From: an uncultured bacterium
Lineage (GTDB): Bacteria > Patescibacteriota > Minisyncoccia > Minisyncoccales > UBA5738
NCBI GenBank assembly: GCA_903847095.1
Contig: CAINCQ010000011.1
Span: 1 to 39,332 of the forward strand
DNA length: 39,332 nucleotides
Direction: 5' to 3'
A model generated the notes under the pieces. It saw only the letters and a program-made list of their open reading frames with translations. It was not told where the DNA came from and did not search any database. Positions 1 to 6,646 of this stretch are shown in pieces. Positions within the stretch are counted from its first letter, which is position 1, and each line of letters opens with the position of its first letter. The position numbers were made by a program, and so were the translations under genes.

Positions 1-1
1 A

Positions 2-394
2 GACCCGGACGCGGAGGAAACCGCCAATGTCCCTGCTTTGTTCCTCGATTCTAAATTGGCCGTCCATTGCGCCGCGACACTTGGCATCAATTCGGTCTGG
101 TTCAATACCGGCACTTATTCATCCGCCCGGGCCGGAAACGGAAAAATTGTTTCCCTGACCGATGCCGAGCGCGGTTCGATGCTGGATGGAATTTTGGGCG
201 AGGCCATAGCGACGCGATCGCAGGGCTTTAGCGTATTCATCAATTTATTCGCCCAAGATAAAAGAGAGTCGCAAGAAGCAACTGACTGGAGCTATCTTAG
301 AACCACGGAAAGCCGCCGGGCTTTACTTGATTTCATTTCATCCGCCGGCCAGGCCGGTATTCCGCTCTCCCTTTTTGACAGTCAGTTCCAGTAA
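2..394 (+). CDS. C-terminal part of an unrecognised protein (5' end outside window)
   Basis: The reading frame is open from base 2 to the TAA at 392-394 (130 residues) and has no convincing start in the window; the TTG at 38 lacks a ribosome binding site, so this is read as the tail of a gene that begins upstream. The visible residues include FLDSKLAVHCAATLGINSVW, which loosely resembles the segment of HAD-type hydrolases where an Asp-containing loop precedes an 'AA.LG....WF' stretch, but no full HAD motif set can be checked. The rest has no feature I recognise, no membrane segment and no Cys cluster. A hairpin terminator at 485-511 follows in the same direction, which supports this being a real transcribed gene end. 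Function is left open. Confidence 0.55.
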   Translation, partial: DPDAEETANVPALFLDSKLAVHCAATLGINSVWFNTGTYSSARAGNGKIVSLTDAERGSMLDGILGEAIATRSQGFSVFINLFAQDKRESQEATDWSYLRTTESRRALLDFISSAGQAGIPLSLFDSQFQ

Positions 395-484
395 GGGGTT
401 AATGTTAAAAGGGCCCGTTAGGGTCCTGATGGCTTGGCTGGCGGGTTTCAAGGGCCGGAATCGTTTTTGGAATACGTTGTTCTT

Positions 485-511
485 AAAGAGGGTAAACCTC
501 TTTTTCTTTTT
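485..511 (+). terminator. Rho-independent terminator after the partial gene
   Basis: Stem AAAGAGG (485-491), loop GTAAA, stem CCTCTTT (497-503), followed by a T-rich run interrupted by one C. It ends the transcript of the partial gene before the promoter at 582. Confidence 0.75.
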
Positions 512-581
512 CACCGACGCCTTAATTTGGTTTAAAAAAAACGGGAAAAGTAAAACGCTGATGGAGTGAATCCCTTCGATA

Positions 582-610
582 TTGACATAAATAGGGTTTT
601 AATCTATAAA
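582..610 (+). promoter_or_regulatory. Sigma70-type promoter for the secreted protein at 654
   Basis: TTGACA at 582-587, a 17-base spacer, and TATAAA at 605-610. The predicted start point near 617 gives a leader of about 37 bases that carries a GAGG ribosome binding site at 643-646, ahead of the GTG at 654. Confidence 0.8.
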
Positions 611-653
611 GTATATAGCTCATTTCGAGCCGAAATTGAAACGAGGGATCAAT

Positions 654-1133
654 GTGAAAAAAACAAAGATAGTCTTTTTGTGCCTGGCCTTTCTAAGCCT
701 GGCGACAATGTCCGCCGCTCTGGATCTCAGCGGAACACTGGCAAGCCGCGAAGAATTCTACAGCTTCGTACCGGCCGTCAACCCCGACGTGCTCTATGTC
801 AGTCCGCTCGGAACCTGGAACGCCGCGACCGATGGCGAAAGGGTCTTTGGTGTTTTGAGAAACCAATCGAACGACCTGGCTGAAAATTTCACTACGCCTC
901 TAGACATCCGGAAATTACCTAGCGCCACCGATCTGAATGCAGACTACGAAAAGAACAATAGCGGCGTAATGGACGATGCCAATACCCTCCAGAAGCTGAA
1001 CGCCAATAAGGAATGGGATTGGTACCACCGGAATTCGCATCCCCACACCATCACCCAATTCCATAGTGATATGACCAGGGATCCGCTCCTTGCCCTAACC
1101 ACGGTGAAAAATACCGTCGGACACAGAAGCTGA
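654..1133 (+). CDS. Small secreted protein of unknown function
   Basis: A 159-residue protein. The GTG at 654 is chosen over the TTG at 636 because an ACGAGGGA ribosome binding site lies 7 bases upstream and the N-terminus then reads VKKTKIVFLCLAF..., a clean signal peptide with likely cleavage after MSAA (about residue 22). The mature part is polar, has no Cys, and ends in a His/Trp-rich stretch around WDWYHRNSHPHT. I recognise no family. It has its own promoter (582-610) and terminator (1155-1180), so it is a monocistronic exported protein standing beside the polysaccharide locus. Metal binding through the His cluster is possible but is speculation. Confidence 0.7.
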   Translation: MKKTKIVFLCLAFLSLATMSAALDLSGTLASREEFYSFVPAVNPDVLYVSPLGTWNAATDGERVFGVLRNQSNDLAENFTTPLDIRKLPSATDLNADYEKNNSGVMDDANTLQKLNANKEWDWYHRNSHPHTITQFHSDMTRDPLLALTTVKNTVGHRS

Positions 1134-1154
1134 CGCGCTTCCCATATATTGATA

Positions 1155-1180
1155 ACCGCCAAACCAGCGGTTTTTGTTTT
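1155..1180 (+). terminator. Rho-independent terminator
   Basis: ACCGC (1155-1159), loop CAAACCA, GCGGT (1167-1171), then a T-rich tract. It closes the unit of the secreted protein at 654-1133. Confidence 0.7.
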
Positions 1181-1212
1181 ATTTGAAAGATTCCGAATCA
1201 AAATCAAGATCC

Positions 1213-2526
1213 TTATGGACTTGCTCGAAATCGCCGATCTTTTTCGTATTCTTTAAAACTCGCTCTGCCGGCCGTATTTTGTCTGATATTATCGGTAAAA
1301 AAAGAACCGACGTTGGTCGGCCTTTTGGAATATTTCGCATGAACCCGGGTAAAAACCTCGGTTATCGTGCTTGATAAATTCTTGCTCTGAATATCGTTGT
1401 AGCTGAACACATTGACGGTAGTGGCGCCTCCGGCAACCACCATATCGATCTTCTGCTCAAGCTTGCCCCCGTCTTTGGGACCGATGTCGTAAAGGTAGAC
1501 CGATGCGGCCATTTTTTTAGGCTTCGTCTCCCGACAAGTCTTCAAAAATCCGGGAACGTCCTTGATGGGCACTTCGTTGGCTATCATTACGCAGAGGGTT
1601 TCCACGTTTTCGGCTATTTTGTAATAATCCAGACCGTTTGAAACGTACACCCAATCTCCGATCAACAGATGGGGCCGGAACTCCAATTTCCCCGCTTTGG
1701 TTATCATGTTTTGGAACCCGGCTAAGAGATCGGTAACCTGTTTTCCCCTCCAGACTATCCAGTCGTAATTGATTTCATCATGGTCGGAAATATACTTTGC
1801 TTTTTCAACCGTCGTATTTCCGAGAACTTTACGGCCCATGTCGCGTTCAAACCTGGACAGGGTAAAATTATCATAGCTGGACAAAAGCGTCGTATCGTTT
1901 TTCGTAATGTACCAGCAGGGAAATTCGAAATTATCGTTTACGTCTATTCCGTCAACCCCCAAAAATACAAGTTCATCAAAAATTCCTTCCATCTCTTCCA
2001 GGCATTCCGGCTCGACCAGCACCCTTGAAGGAGGCACGATCCGGTAGAAATACGTGTCCAGATACGTATCACTCGGCTTCCCGTTCATGTAGACGGAAAT
2101 CCAGTCGGGATGATCGGCCAGCCATTGCTCTTGCGGAAGATTGACAAGGGCGTACACTTTCATACCGTTAGCATGGGCCGCCGCAACCGTTCTATTGAAA
2201 TAGTTTTGCGGCGAATCCCCCGCCAGCGGCACAAAAAGCGAATCGTAGTAAGCCAGGGTCTTGTGTTTCTTAACATCGTTTTCAATAGCCGTAACTATAA
2301 CCGAGTCGGCGCCCATTTTTTTGACTTCCGTGACCCCTTCTTCGGGATCGCAACGACTGTTGGAACCACAAATCTCGTAGATGCCGAGTTCGATCGAACT
2401 GGTCCGATCGGAATTGTTCCCTTGATCGGCAAATCCAGCTTTTTCCGTTCTAATATCCAAGCTTTGCCCCGGGCCAATGATCAACACCCATAGGAGCAAG
2501 CAGATGATCGCTACAATTCCACGCAT
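1213..2526 (-). CDS. Secreted TIM-barrel glycosidase-like protein (GHL10/PgaB C-terminal type)
   Basis: A 437-residue protein with a hydrophobic N-terminal segment (residues 4-20, IVAIICLLLWVLIIG) that is a signal peptide or anchor. The body has the rhythm of a TIM barrel: YEICGSN near the start, 'AHANGMKVYALVNLP' on an early strand, 'LGVDGIDVNDNFEFPCWY' near the middle, 'FRPHLLIGDW' later, and 'VVAGGATTVNVFSYND' near the end. The DGIDVNDN segment matches the place where GHL10-like hydrolases and the C-terminal domain of PgaB carry their acidic catalytic or binding residues. In PgaB this domain handles partly deacetylated poly-GlcNAc. The start is certain: AAGGAGGT lies just upstream. A perfect -35 (TTGACA, 2605-2600 on this strand) lies about 75 bases upstream without a good -10. 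A beta-glycosidase of another GH family is the main alternative. Confidence 0.65.
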   Translation of the reverse strand: MRGIVAIICLLLWVLIIGPGQSLDIRTEKAGFADQGNNSDRTSSIELGIYEICGSNSRCDPEEGVTEVKKMGADSVIVTAIENDVKKHKTLAYYDSLFVPLAGDSPQNYFNRTVAAAHANGMKVYALVNLPQEQWLADHPDWISVYMNGKPSDTYLDTYFYRIVPPSRVLVEPECLEEMEGIFDELVFLGVDGIDVNDNFEFPCWYITKNDTTLLSSYDNFTLSRFERDMGRKVLGNTTVEKAKYISDHDEINYDWIVWRGKQVTDLLAGFQNMITKAGKLEFRPHLLIGDWVYVSNGLDYYKIAENVETLCVMIANEVPIKDVPGFLKTCRETKPKKMAASVYLYDIGPKDGGKLEQKIDMVVAGGATTVNVFSYNDIQSKNLSSTITEVFTRVHAKYSKRPTNVGSFFTDNIRQNTAGRASFKEYEKDRRFRASP

Positions 2527-2667
2527 TCATTACCTCCTTTTAGAAGAACTACCCATTAACTAACACAAAACGCATTTTTTGCAATACATTGGCTAGTTTT
2601 GTCAACTACTTAGAAGGAGCCTGATTTCTGTTAAACGGCAATGGGCCGTCGCGAGTTTAGTAAACTA

Positions 2668-2687
2668 CCCCGCGGCAAGCCGCGAGG
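2668..2687. repeat. GC-rich hairpin without U-run
   Basis: CGCGG (2671-2675), loop CAAG, CCGCG (2680-2684), extended by ACC/GGT across one mismatch. It lies between the operon terminator and the hydrolase gene. Neither strand has a T-run, so it is not a simple terminator; its role is unknown. Confidence 0.4.
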
Positions 2688-2702
2688 TATTCTGCCAGAC
2701 AA

Positions 2703-2730
2703 ATAAAAAGGTCGAGATTATTCTCGACCT
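2703..2730 (-). terminator. Terminator of the polysaccharide operon
   Basis: AGGTCGAG (2709-2716) and CTCGACCT (2723-2730) form an 8-bp stem with loop ATTATT. On the minus strand it is followed by TTTTTATTT, which suits the end of the operon that runs from 6316 down to 2753. Confidence 0.85.
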
Positions 2731-2752
2731 ATTAACTTCCATTAGGCGATGC

Positions 2753-3052
2753 CTATTTTGTTTTAAAAATTACAGGCACCTCGCTCCTCTTCAATTCTTC
2801 CTGGCTTATGATTCTCGTATTGTCGCAAGTGCAGTTGCTCAGATCGGCTGTTCCGTTGATTAGGGGCGCGTCCGAGCAACAATCAGCCACTTGGAAGGTT
2901 GTCGTGTTGTTCTCTAGCACCGCCTGACTAACTTCCGACGGTGCGTAATATATTCCGCCGCTGATAACTGCTATTACTAGCAGTATCGGATATTTGCACG
3001 CTATGTATAGAAGCGTGTTCGGCGTCGGTATCATAGAAGACGTTTCAATCAC
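2753..3052 (-). CDS. Small membrane protein at the end of the polysaccharide operon
   Basis: A 99-residue protein starting at GTG 3052, 8 bases after the stop of the glycosyltransferase gene. It has one clear membrane helix (about residues 12-35, LLYIACKYPILLVIAVISGG) followed by a polar domain with four Cys (DCCSD and NCTCD) that could form disulfides outside the cell. The C-terminus is charged. No family is recognised. Its position directly downstream of a PgaC-like synthase recalls the small accessory membrane subunits of such systems (PgaD, IcaD), which are of similar size but have two helices; equivalence is only a guess. The ATG at 3034 is an alternative start. Confidence 0.55.
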   Translation of the reverse strand: MIETSSMIPTPNTLLYIACKYPILLVIAVISGGIYYAPSEVSQAVLENNTTTFQVADCCSDAPLINGTADLSNCTCDNTRIISQEELKRSEVPVIFKTK

Positions 3053-3060
3053 CTAACCTT

Positions 3061-4206
3061 TCAGTGTCCTTTGTGCCACACTGTAAGTCTTTTTCCCAAA
3101 ATCCATTCATTCCAGATTGTTTTCAGGAATATATAGCCGTCGACCGGCGCAATTGCCCAATAAAACAACCAGGCTTTAAACGATTTTCTATACCCGTAGT
3201 ACTTGACACCTCCATACATTATATACAAAAACGTCAGGGATAGGTCAAACCCTACCCAGAACAGCAACGCAGTCGGGATCGACGCGCCCGTCGCCAGTGA
3301 ATAGGCGATATACGCGGCAACCGGAAAGTAAGCTAACGGCATTAACAGTCCTGACAGCACATACCAATAAAGCAGTAGGGCCAGCCTCTTCTTTTTCCAC
3401 AGCTGCCACTTGTATAAAGCCATGCTTTGGAAAATGCCGCTTTGCCACCGGCAACACTGTTTAATGTATACCTCCCGGGTCGCGGGATCTATAGGATAGC
3501 ATACCGCTTTCGGTACGAGCTTGACACTGTAGCCTGCGATGTAAGCCTTCCAGGTCAGCGGAATATCTTCGATAATCGCTTCGGCGGGAAATCCGCCCAA
3601 CTGCCGGACTAACGCTGTTTTGAAAAGCGAGAAGCATCCCGATGAGACCAGAGGCACGCCGATATTGTCTTGAGCTTCTTTGGCGAGTCCGATTCCGTAG
3701 ACGTATTGGCCGAAACGCGCCGTGTTCCAAAAATTATTGACGATCTGCGGTATAACAAATCCGCAAGTCGAGAACATCTTGGGGTCGGCCAATGGCGGTA
3801 CTAGTTTTTCGAGAGCTCCTTGGTCCAGGATAGTATCGGCGTCAAGCGTCAGAAACAGTTCCGTATCCACCAGGTCCGTTCCGGAAAGAGCGTAGTTTTG
3901 GGCTCTGGCTTTCGAACCCACGTTCTTGTCCATTCGAAGGGTGATTACACCCATCGATTTTGCAATTTCTCCGGTCCGATCGGTCGAACAGTCGTCTATC
4001 ACGATTATCTTTTTTGGAAGGTAGCTTTGGGCCTGGATGCTTCTGATCGTATTCGCAAGCGATTCTTCCTCGTTATACGCGGCTATTAATACCGTTATAT
4101 CCGGCTTATAGTCGGGCAAATCGGGAACAACCGTTCGTCCGATCATAAAATTCAGGAACTTATTCCTGCTTAGCGCATTCCAGTATTTCCCCAAGGCCAG
4201 GTTCAT
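3061..4206 (-). CDS. Membrane glycosyltransferase family 2, PgaC/IcaA-like polysaccharide synthase
   Basis: A 381-residue processive-type GT2. The GT-A domain shows ITVLIAAYNEEESL (about residues 38-51), IVIDDCSTDRT (first Asp pair), TLDADT (DxD, divalent metal and UDP-sugar binding), EDIPLTWK (catalytic base region) and QCCRW, the Q-x-x-R-W signature of processive synthases such as hyaluronan, chitin, cellulose and poly-GlcNAc synthases. Three or four membrane helices follow (about residues 280-360). It should polymerise a nucleotide-activated sugar at the cytoplasmic membrane and pass the chain outward. Its ATG overlaps the TGA of the upstream epimerase gene (ATGA), which implies translational coupling. 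There is no N-terminal membrane helix, unlike PgaC. The substrate cannot be read from sequence; GlcNAc or a uronic acid derivative fits the neighbours. Confidence 0.85.
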   Translation of the reverse strand: MNLALGKYWNALSRNKFLNFMIGRTVVPDLPDYKPDITVLIAAYNEEESLANTIRSIQAQSYLPKKIIVIDDCSTDRTGEIAKSMGVITLRMDKNVGSKARAQNYALSGTDLVDTELFLTLDADTILDQGALEKLVPPLADPKMFSTCGFVIPQIVNNFWNTARFGQYVYGIGLAKEAQDNIGVPLVSSGCFSLFKTALVRQLGGFPAEAIIEDIPLTWKAYIAGYSVKLVPKAVCYPIDPATREVYIKQCCRWQSGIFQSMALYKWQLWKKKRLALLLYWYVLSGLLMPLAYFPVAAYIAYSLATGASIPTALLFWVGFDLSLTFLYIMYGGVKYYGYRKSFKAWLFYWAIAPVDGYIFLKTIWNEWILGKRLTVWHKGH

Positions 4207-5138
4207 CCCGGCCTCCGATCGCTTTGCTGTTTGAAGTATTCTATCGTTTTTACCAATCCGGAGTCCAAACTGATTTTAGGACTCCATCCCAATCCTTCCA
4301 TCTTTTTACTGCTTCCCCACCTCCGATAAATATCTTTTGGCCTTTTTGGTGCGAAATCGATTTCGCGGCATTTGGTCGGCGGAATCATTTCCTGTAGCTT
4401 GTGGGCCAAATCCAGGATCTGGATCGGCCGCTGTCCGCTCAAATTGTACGCCTCTCCGTCGACTCCGCTGTTTACAACCTTCATCATTCCGTTAACGCAG
4501 TCATCCACGAACATAAAATCTCTTATCTGGGTGCCATCGCCAAAAATGGTCAAAGGCTTCCCTTCAAGCAGATTCCGGATGAAGATGCAGATCACGAAAC
4601 CGTAGGGCGTCGCGTCCTGGAACGGGCCATAAACATTGAACGGCCTGACAGTCACAACCGGCAACCCGAGCTCCTCGAACAAAGACCGGCAATATGCTTC
4701 CGCCGATGTTTTGCTGATGCTGTACACTTCGTCGGAATTCGGGGCGAACGATTCCAGTTTCGGATTACGATCGTTATCGCCGTAAATGCTGGACGTGCTC
4801 ACGTTGAGGATTTTTTTAACTCCAATCTCACGCGCGCTGTTCATCACATTCAGCGTTCCGATAACGTTTGTTTCCCAGGTCATCAGCGGTTGCTCGATGA
4901 CTCTTTTCACTCCCAGCGTTGCCGCCAGATGGCAGACAATGTCGGGCTGATAGGCCTTCATCGCGCGATCCAGCGAAACTTGGTCCAGAATGTCGATTTG
5001 AGCGAACTCCGCCCCTTTGACCACTCTTTTGCCCGTGGACATGTTGTCCAGGATCAAGACCTGATCGCCTTGTTGGAGATATCGTAGCGCGAGATGCGAG
5101 CCGATAAACCCGGCGCCGCCGGTAATTACTATCTTCAT
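4203..5138 (-). CDS. NAD-dependent nucleotide-sugar epimerase/dehydratase (extended SDR)
   Basis: A 311-residue extended short-chain dehydrogenase. It begins MKIVITGGAGFIGSH, the Rossmann GxxGxxG motif, and carries the catalytic Ser (STSSIYGD) and Tyr-x-x-x-Lys (YSISK) with the usual RPFNVYGP substrate-loop motif. Members of this family make UDP-galactose, UDP-GalNAc, UDP-galacturonic acid or related donors. The ATG at 5138 overlaps the TGA of the dehydrogenase gene (ATGA); the in-frame ATG at 5150 would add MRGI and is less typical. Being coupled to a UDP-sugar 6-dehydrogenase and a GT2 synthase, it most likely 4-epimerises the UDP-uronic acid or its precursor, as in the WbpP/TviC and WbpA/TviB pairs. 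The exact substrate is inferred. Confidence 0.88.
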   Translation of the reverse strand: MKIVITGGAGFIGSHLALRYLQQGDQVLILDNMSTGKRVVKGAEFAQIDILDQVSLDRAMKAYQPDIVCHLAATLGVKRVIEQPLMTWETNVIGTLNVMNSAREIGVKKILNVSTSSIYGDNDRNPKLESFAPNSDEVYSISKTSAEAYCRSLFEELGLPVVTVRPFNVYGPFQDATPYGFVICIFIRNLLEGKPLTIFGDGTQIRDFMFVDDCVNGMMKVVNSGVDGEAYNLSGQRPIQILDLAHKLQEMIPPTKCREIDFAPKRPKDIYRRWGSSKKMEGLGWSPKISLDSGLVKTIEYFKQQSDRRPG

Positions 5139-6316
5139 AATGCCACGCACCGGTTGTTTCCCTTATAGATTCTTTTCATATCAACTACCACCATGTCGGC
5201 GTCTTCCTTGATGGGAACCCCATCGATTAGGTAGGCGCTATGGGCCACGGTGATAACCGCAGCGTCCAATTTTTGACCCTCGAAGGGCCTAATACCCAAA
5301 CTTTCGATTTTTTCTCTGGTCAGCATTGGATCATGACCGTAGACATTGTAGCCCCGCTTCTTCAGTAGATTGGCGAGTTCTATCGAACCCGACTCCCTGA
5401 TATCGTCGATATTCGGCTTGTAGGTCAATCCGAATATTACGACATTCGTGCATTTTCCATGGAGTTCTTCGATAACAATGTCCGCGACGTATTGCGGCAC
5501 CGAATTGTTCACTTCCCGGGCCGCGATGAGCAGTTCGGGATAGTAGCCAACTTTGTGGGCCTCGTCGATGAGGTAGTAGGGGTCAACCGGAATACAATGC
5601 CCGCCGACCAACCCTGGTTCCATCCTGATGAAATTCCACTTGGTCGAGGCGGCCTTGATGACTTCTTTGATATCTATACCCATTTCGCGATAGAGCATAT
5701 TTAGCTCATTCATGAGAGCGATGTTCACATCGCGCTGGCAGTTCTCGGTAATCTTTGATGCCTCAGCCACTTTGATCGATGAAGCTTTGAACGTCCTGGT
5801 AATGCGGCCGTAAAAATCCGCCAAACGTTCGGTAGTTTCATCGTCCATACCGGCTACCACTTTGATCAGTTTGTCAATAGTGTGTTCGGGATCAGCCGGG
5901 TTAATGACTTCGGGCGAGTAGCCGATCTTGAAGTCTTGACCGCGTTCCAGGCCAGATGCCTCCTCTAACTTAAAAGCAAACGGTCCTTCGGTGGTTCCCG
6001 GCGCCACTGTCGATTCCAGAATGACCAACTGATTCTTTCCGGTCAGGCCATACCTTCCCACAATTTCGGCCGCTCCCAACACCGCCCGCAGATCCGACTT
6101 CCTATTTGAATCTACCGGGGTTGGGACACAAACCGTGAAGATATCGTGGCCGCTGATCTGGGTTGGGTCGGATGTAAACCTAACACTGGTGTCAAGTTTA
6201 CGGTATTCCCGTATTTTATTCCGATCGATGTCAAAGCCGGTTACTTCGTAATGCTTTGACAGTTCGATTGCCAGCGGCAAGCCAACATAGCCTAGTCCTA
6301 CGCAACATATTTTCAT
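5135..6316 (-). CDS. UDP-N-acetyl-hexosamine/UDP-sugar 6-dehydrogenase (WbpA/TviB type)
   Basis: A 393-residue member of the UDP-glucose/GDP-mannose dehydrogenase family. It shows the N-terminal Rossmann motif (VGLGYVGLPLA, residues 6-16), the VPTP loop, ESTVAPGTT, and the active-site segment GGHCIPVDPYYL with the nucleophilic Cys; this version of the segment is typical of enzymes acting on UDP-GlcNAc, UDP-GalNAc or UDP-ManNAc (WbpA, TviB, WecC) rather than UDP-glucose. The C-terminal domain has FGLTYKPNIDDIRES. It oxidises the C6 alcohol twice with NAD+ to give a UDP-uronic acid in the cytoplasm. It heads the operon, with a strong AAGGAGGA ribosome binding site and a consensus-like promoter about 120 bases upstream. 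Which UDP-sugar it uses cannot be decided here. Confidence 0.88.
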   Translation of the reverse strand: MKICCVGLGYVGLPLAIELSKHYEVTGFDIDRNKIREYRKLDTSVRFTSDPTQISGHDIFTVCVPTPVDSNRKSDLRAVLGAAEIVGRYGLTGKNQLVILESTVAPGTTEGPFAFKLEEASGLERGQDFKIGYSPEVINPADPEHTIDKLIKVVAGMDDETTERLADFYGRITRTFKASSIKVAEASKITENCQRDVNIALMNELNMLYREMGIDIKEVIKAASTKWNFIRMEPGLVGGHCIPVDPYYLIDEAHKVGYYPELLIAAREVNNSVPQYVADIVIEELHGKCTNVVIFGLTYKPNIDDIRESGSIELANLLKKRGYNVYGHDPMLTREKIESLGIRPFEGQKLDAAVITVAHSAYLIDGVPIKEDADMVVVDMKRIYKGNNRCVAL

Positions 6317-6646
6317 TCCGATATTCCTCCTTGGGCACTATGCACCTAATCTCCGATATCTGTTCCTAGTCCGTACCTTCGCTTTGTTCTTTTGTTTTTT
6401 TTCGGTATTTTAAGTTTTTAAAGAGCTTACCTCCGCTGAGAAAATTATTACAGTATGACTAAATTTTTGTCAAGTACCATTTTCGATAAAAATACGGGAA
6501 AAAAGGAAACAATAGTTGTATCTTTCAAAATAATAGTGTATAAACCGAAATTAGCAGTGAGACCAATAAAATAGTTTATTAATTTTAACAATAGGCCGGA
6601 GACAAACAAATTGTTTTCTGCCTTGATAAAATAAAAGAAAAAGAAT
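6317..6646. other. Divergent intergenic region of the polysaccharide locus
   Basis: This 330-base AT-rich stretch separates the minus-strand operon from the deacetylase gene. It holds the operon promoter (6444-6473). For the plus-strand gene only weak promoter-like hexamers are visible, such as TTGTAT followed by TGTATA near 6514-6540, which I do not assign. An 85-codon minus frame at 6448-6705 is Phe-rich and overlaps both the promoter and the deacetylase start; it is judged not to be a gene. Confidence 0.6.
6444..6473 (-). promoter_or_regulatory. Promoter of the polysaccharide operon
   Basis: On the minus strand TTGACA (6473-6468), an 18-base spacer, then AATAAT (6449-6444). It points to the dehydrogenase gene at 6316 with a leader of about 120 bases. 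Confidence 0.75.

Noticed and set aside
566-883. 105-codon plus-strand frame overlapping the secreted protein
   Set aside because: It starts upstream of the promoter's -35 and has an arginine-rich composition typical of a shadow frame. The signal-peptide frame is clearly the gene.
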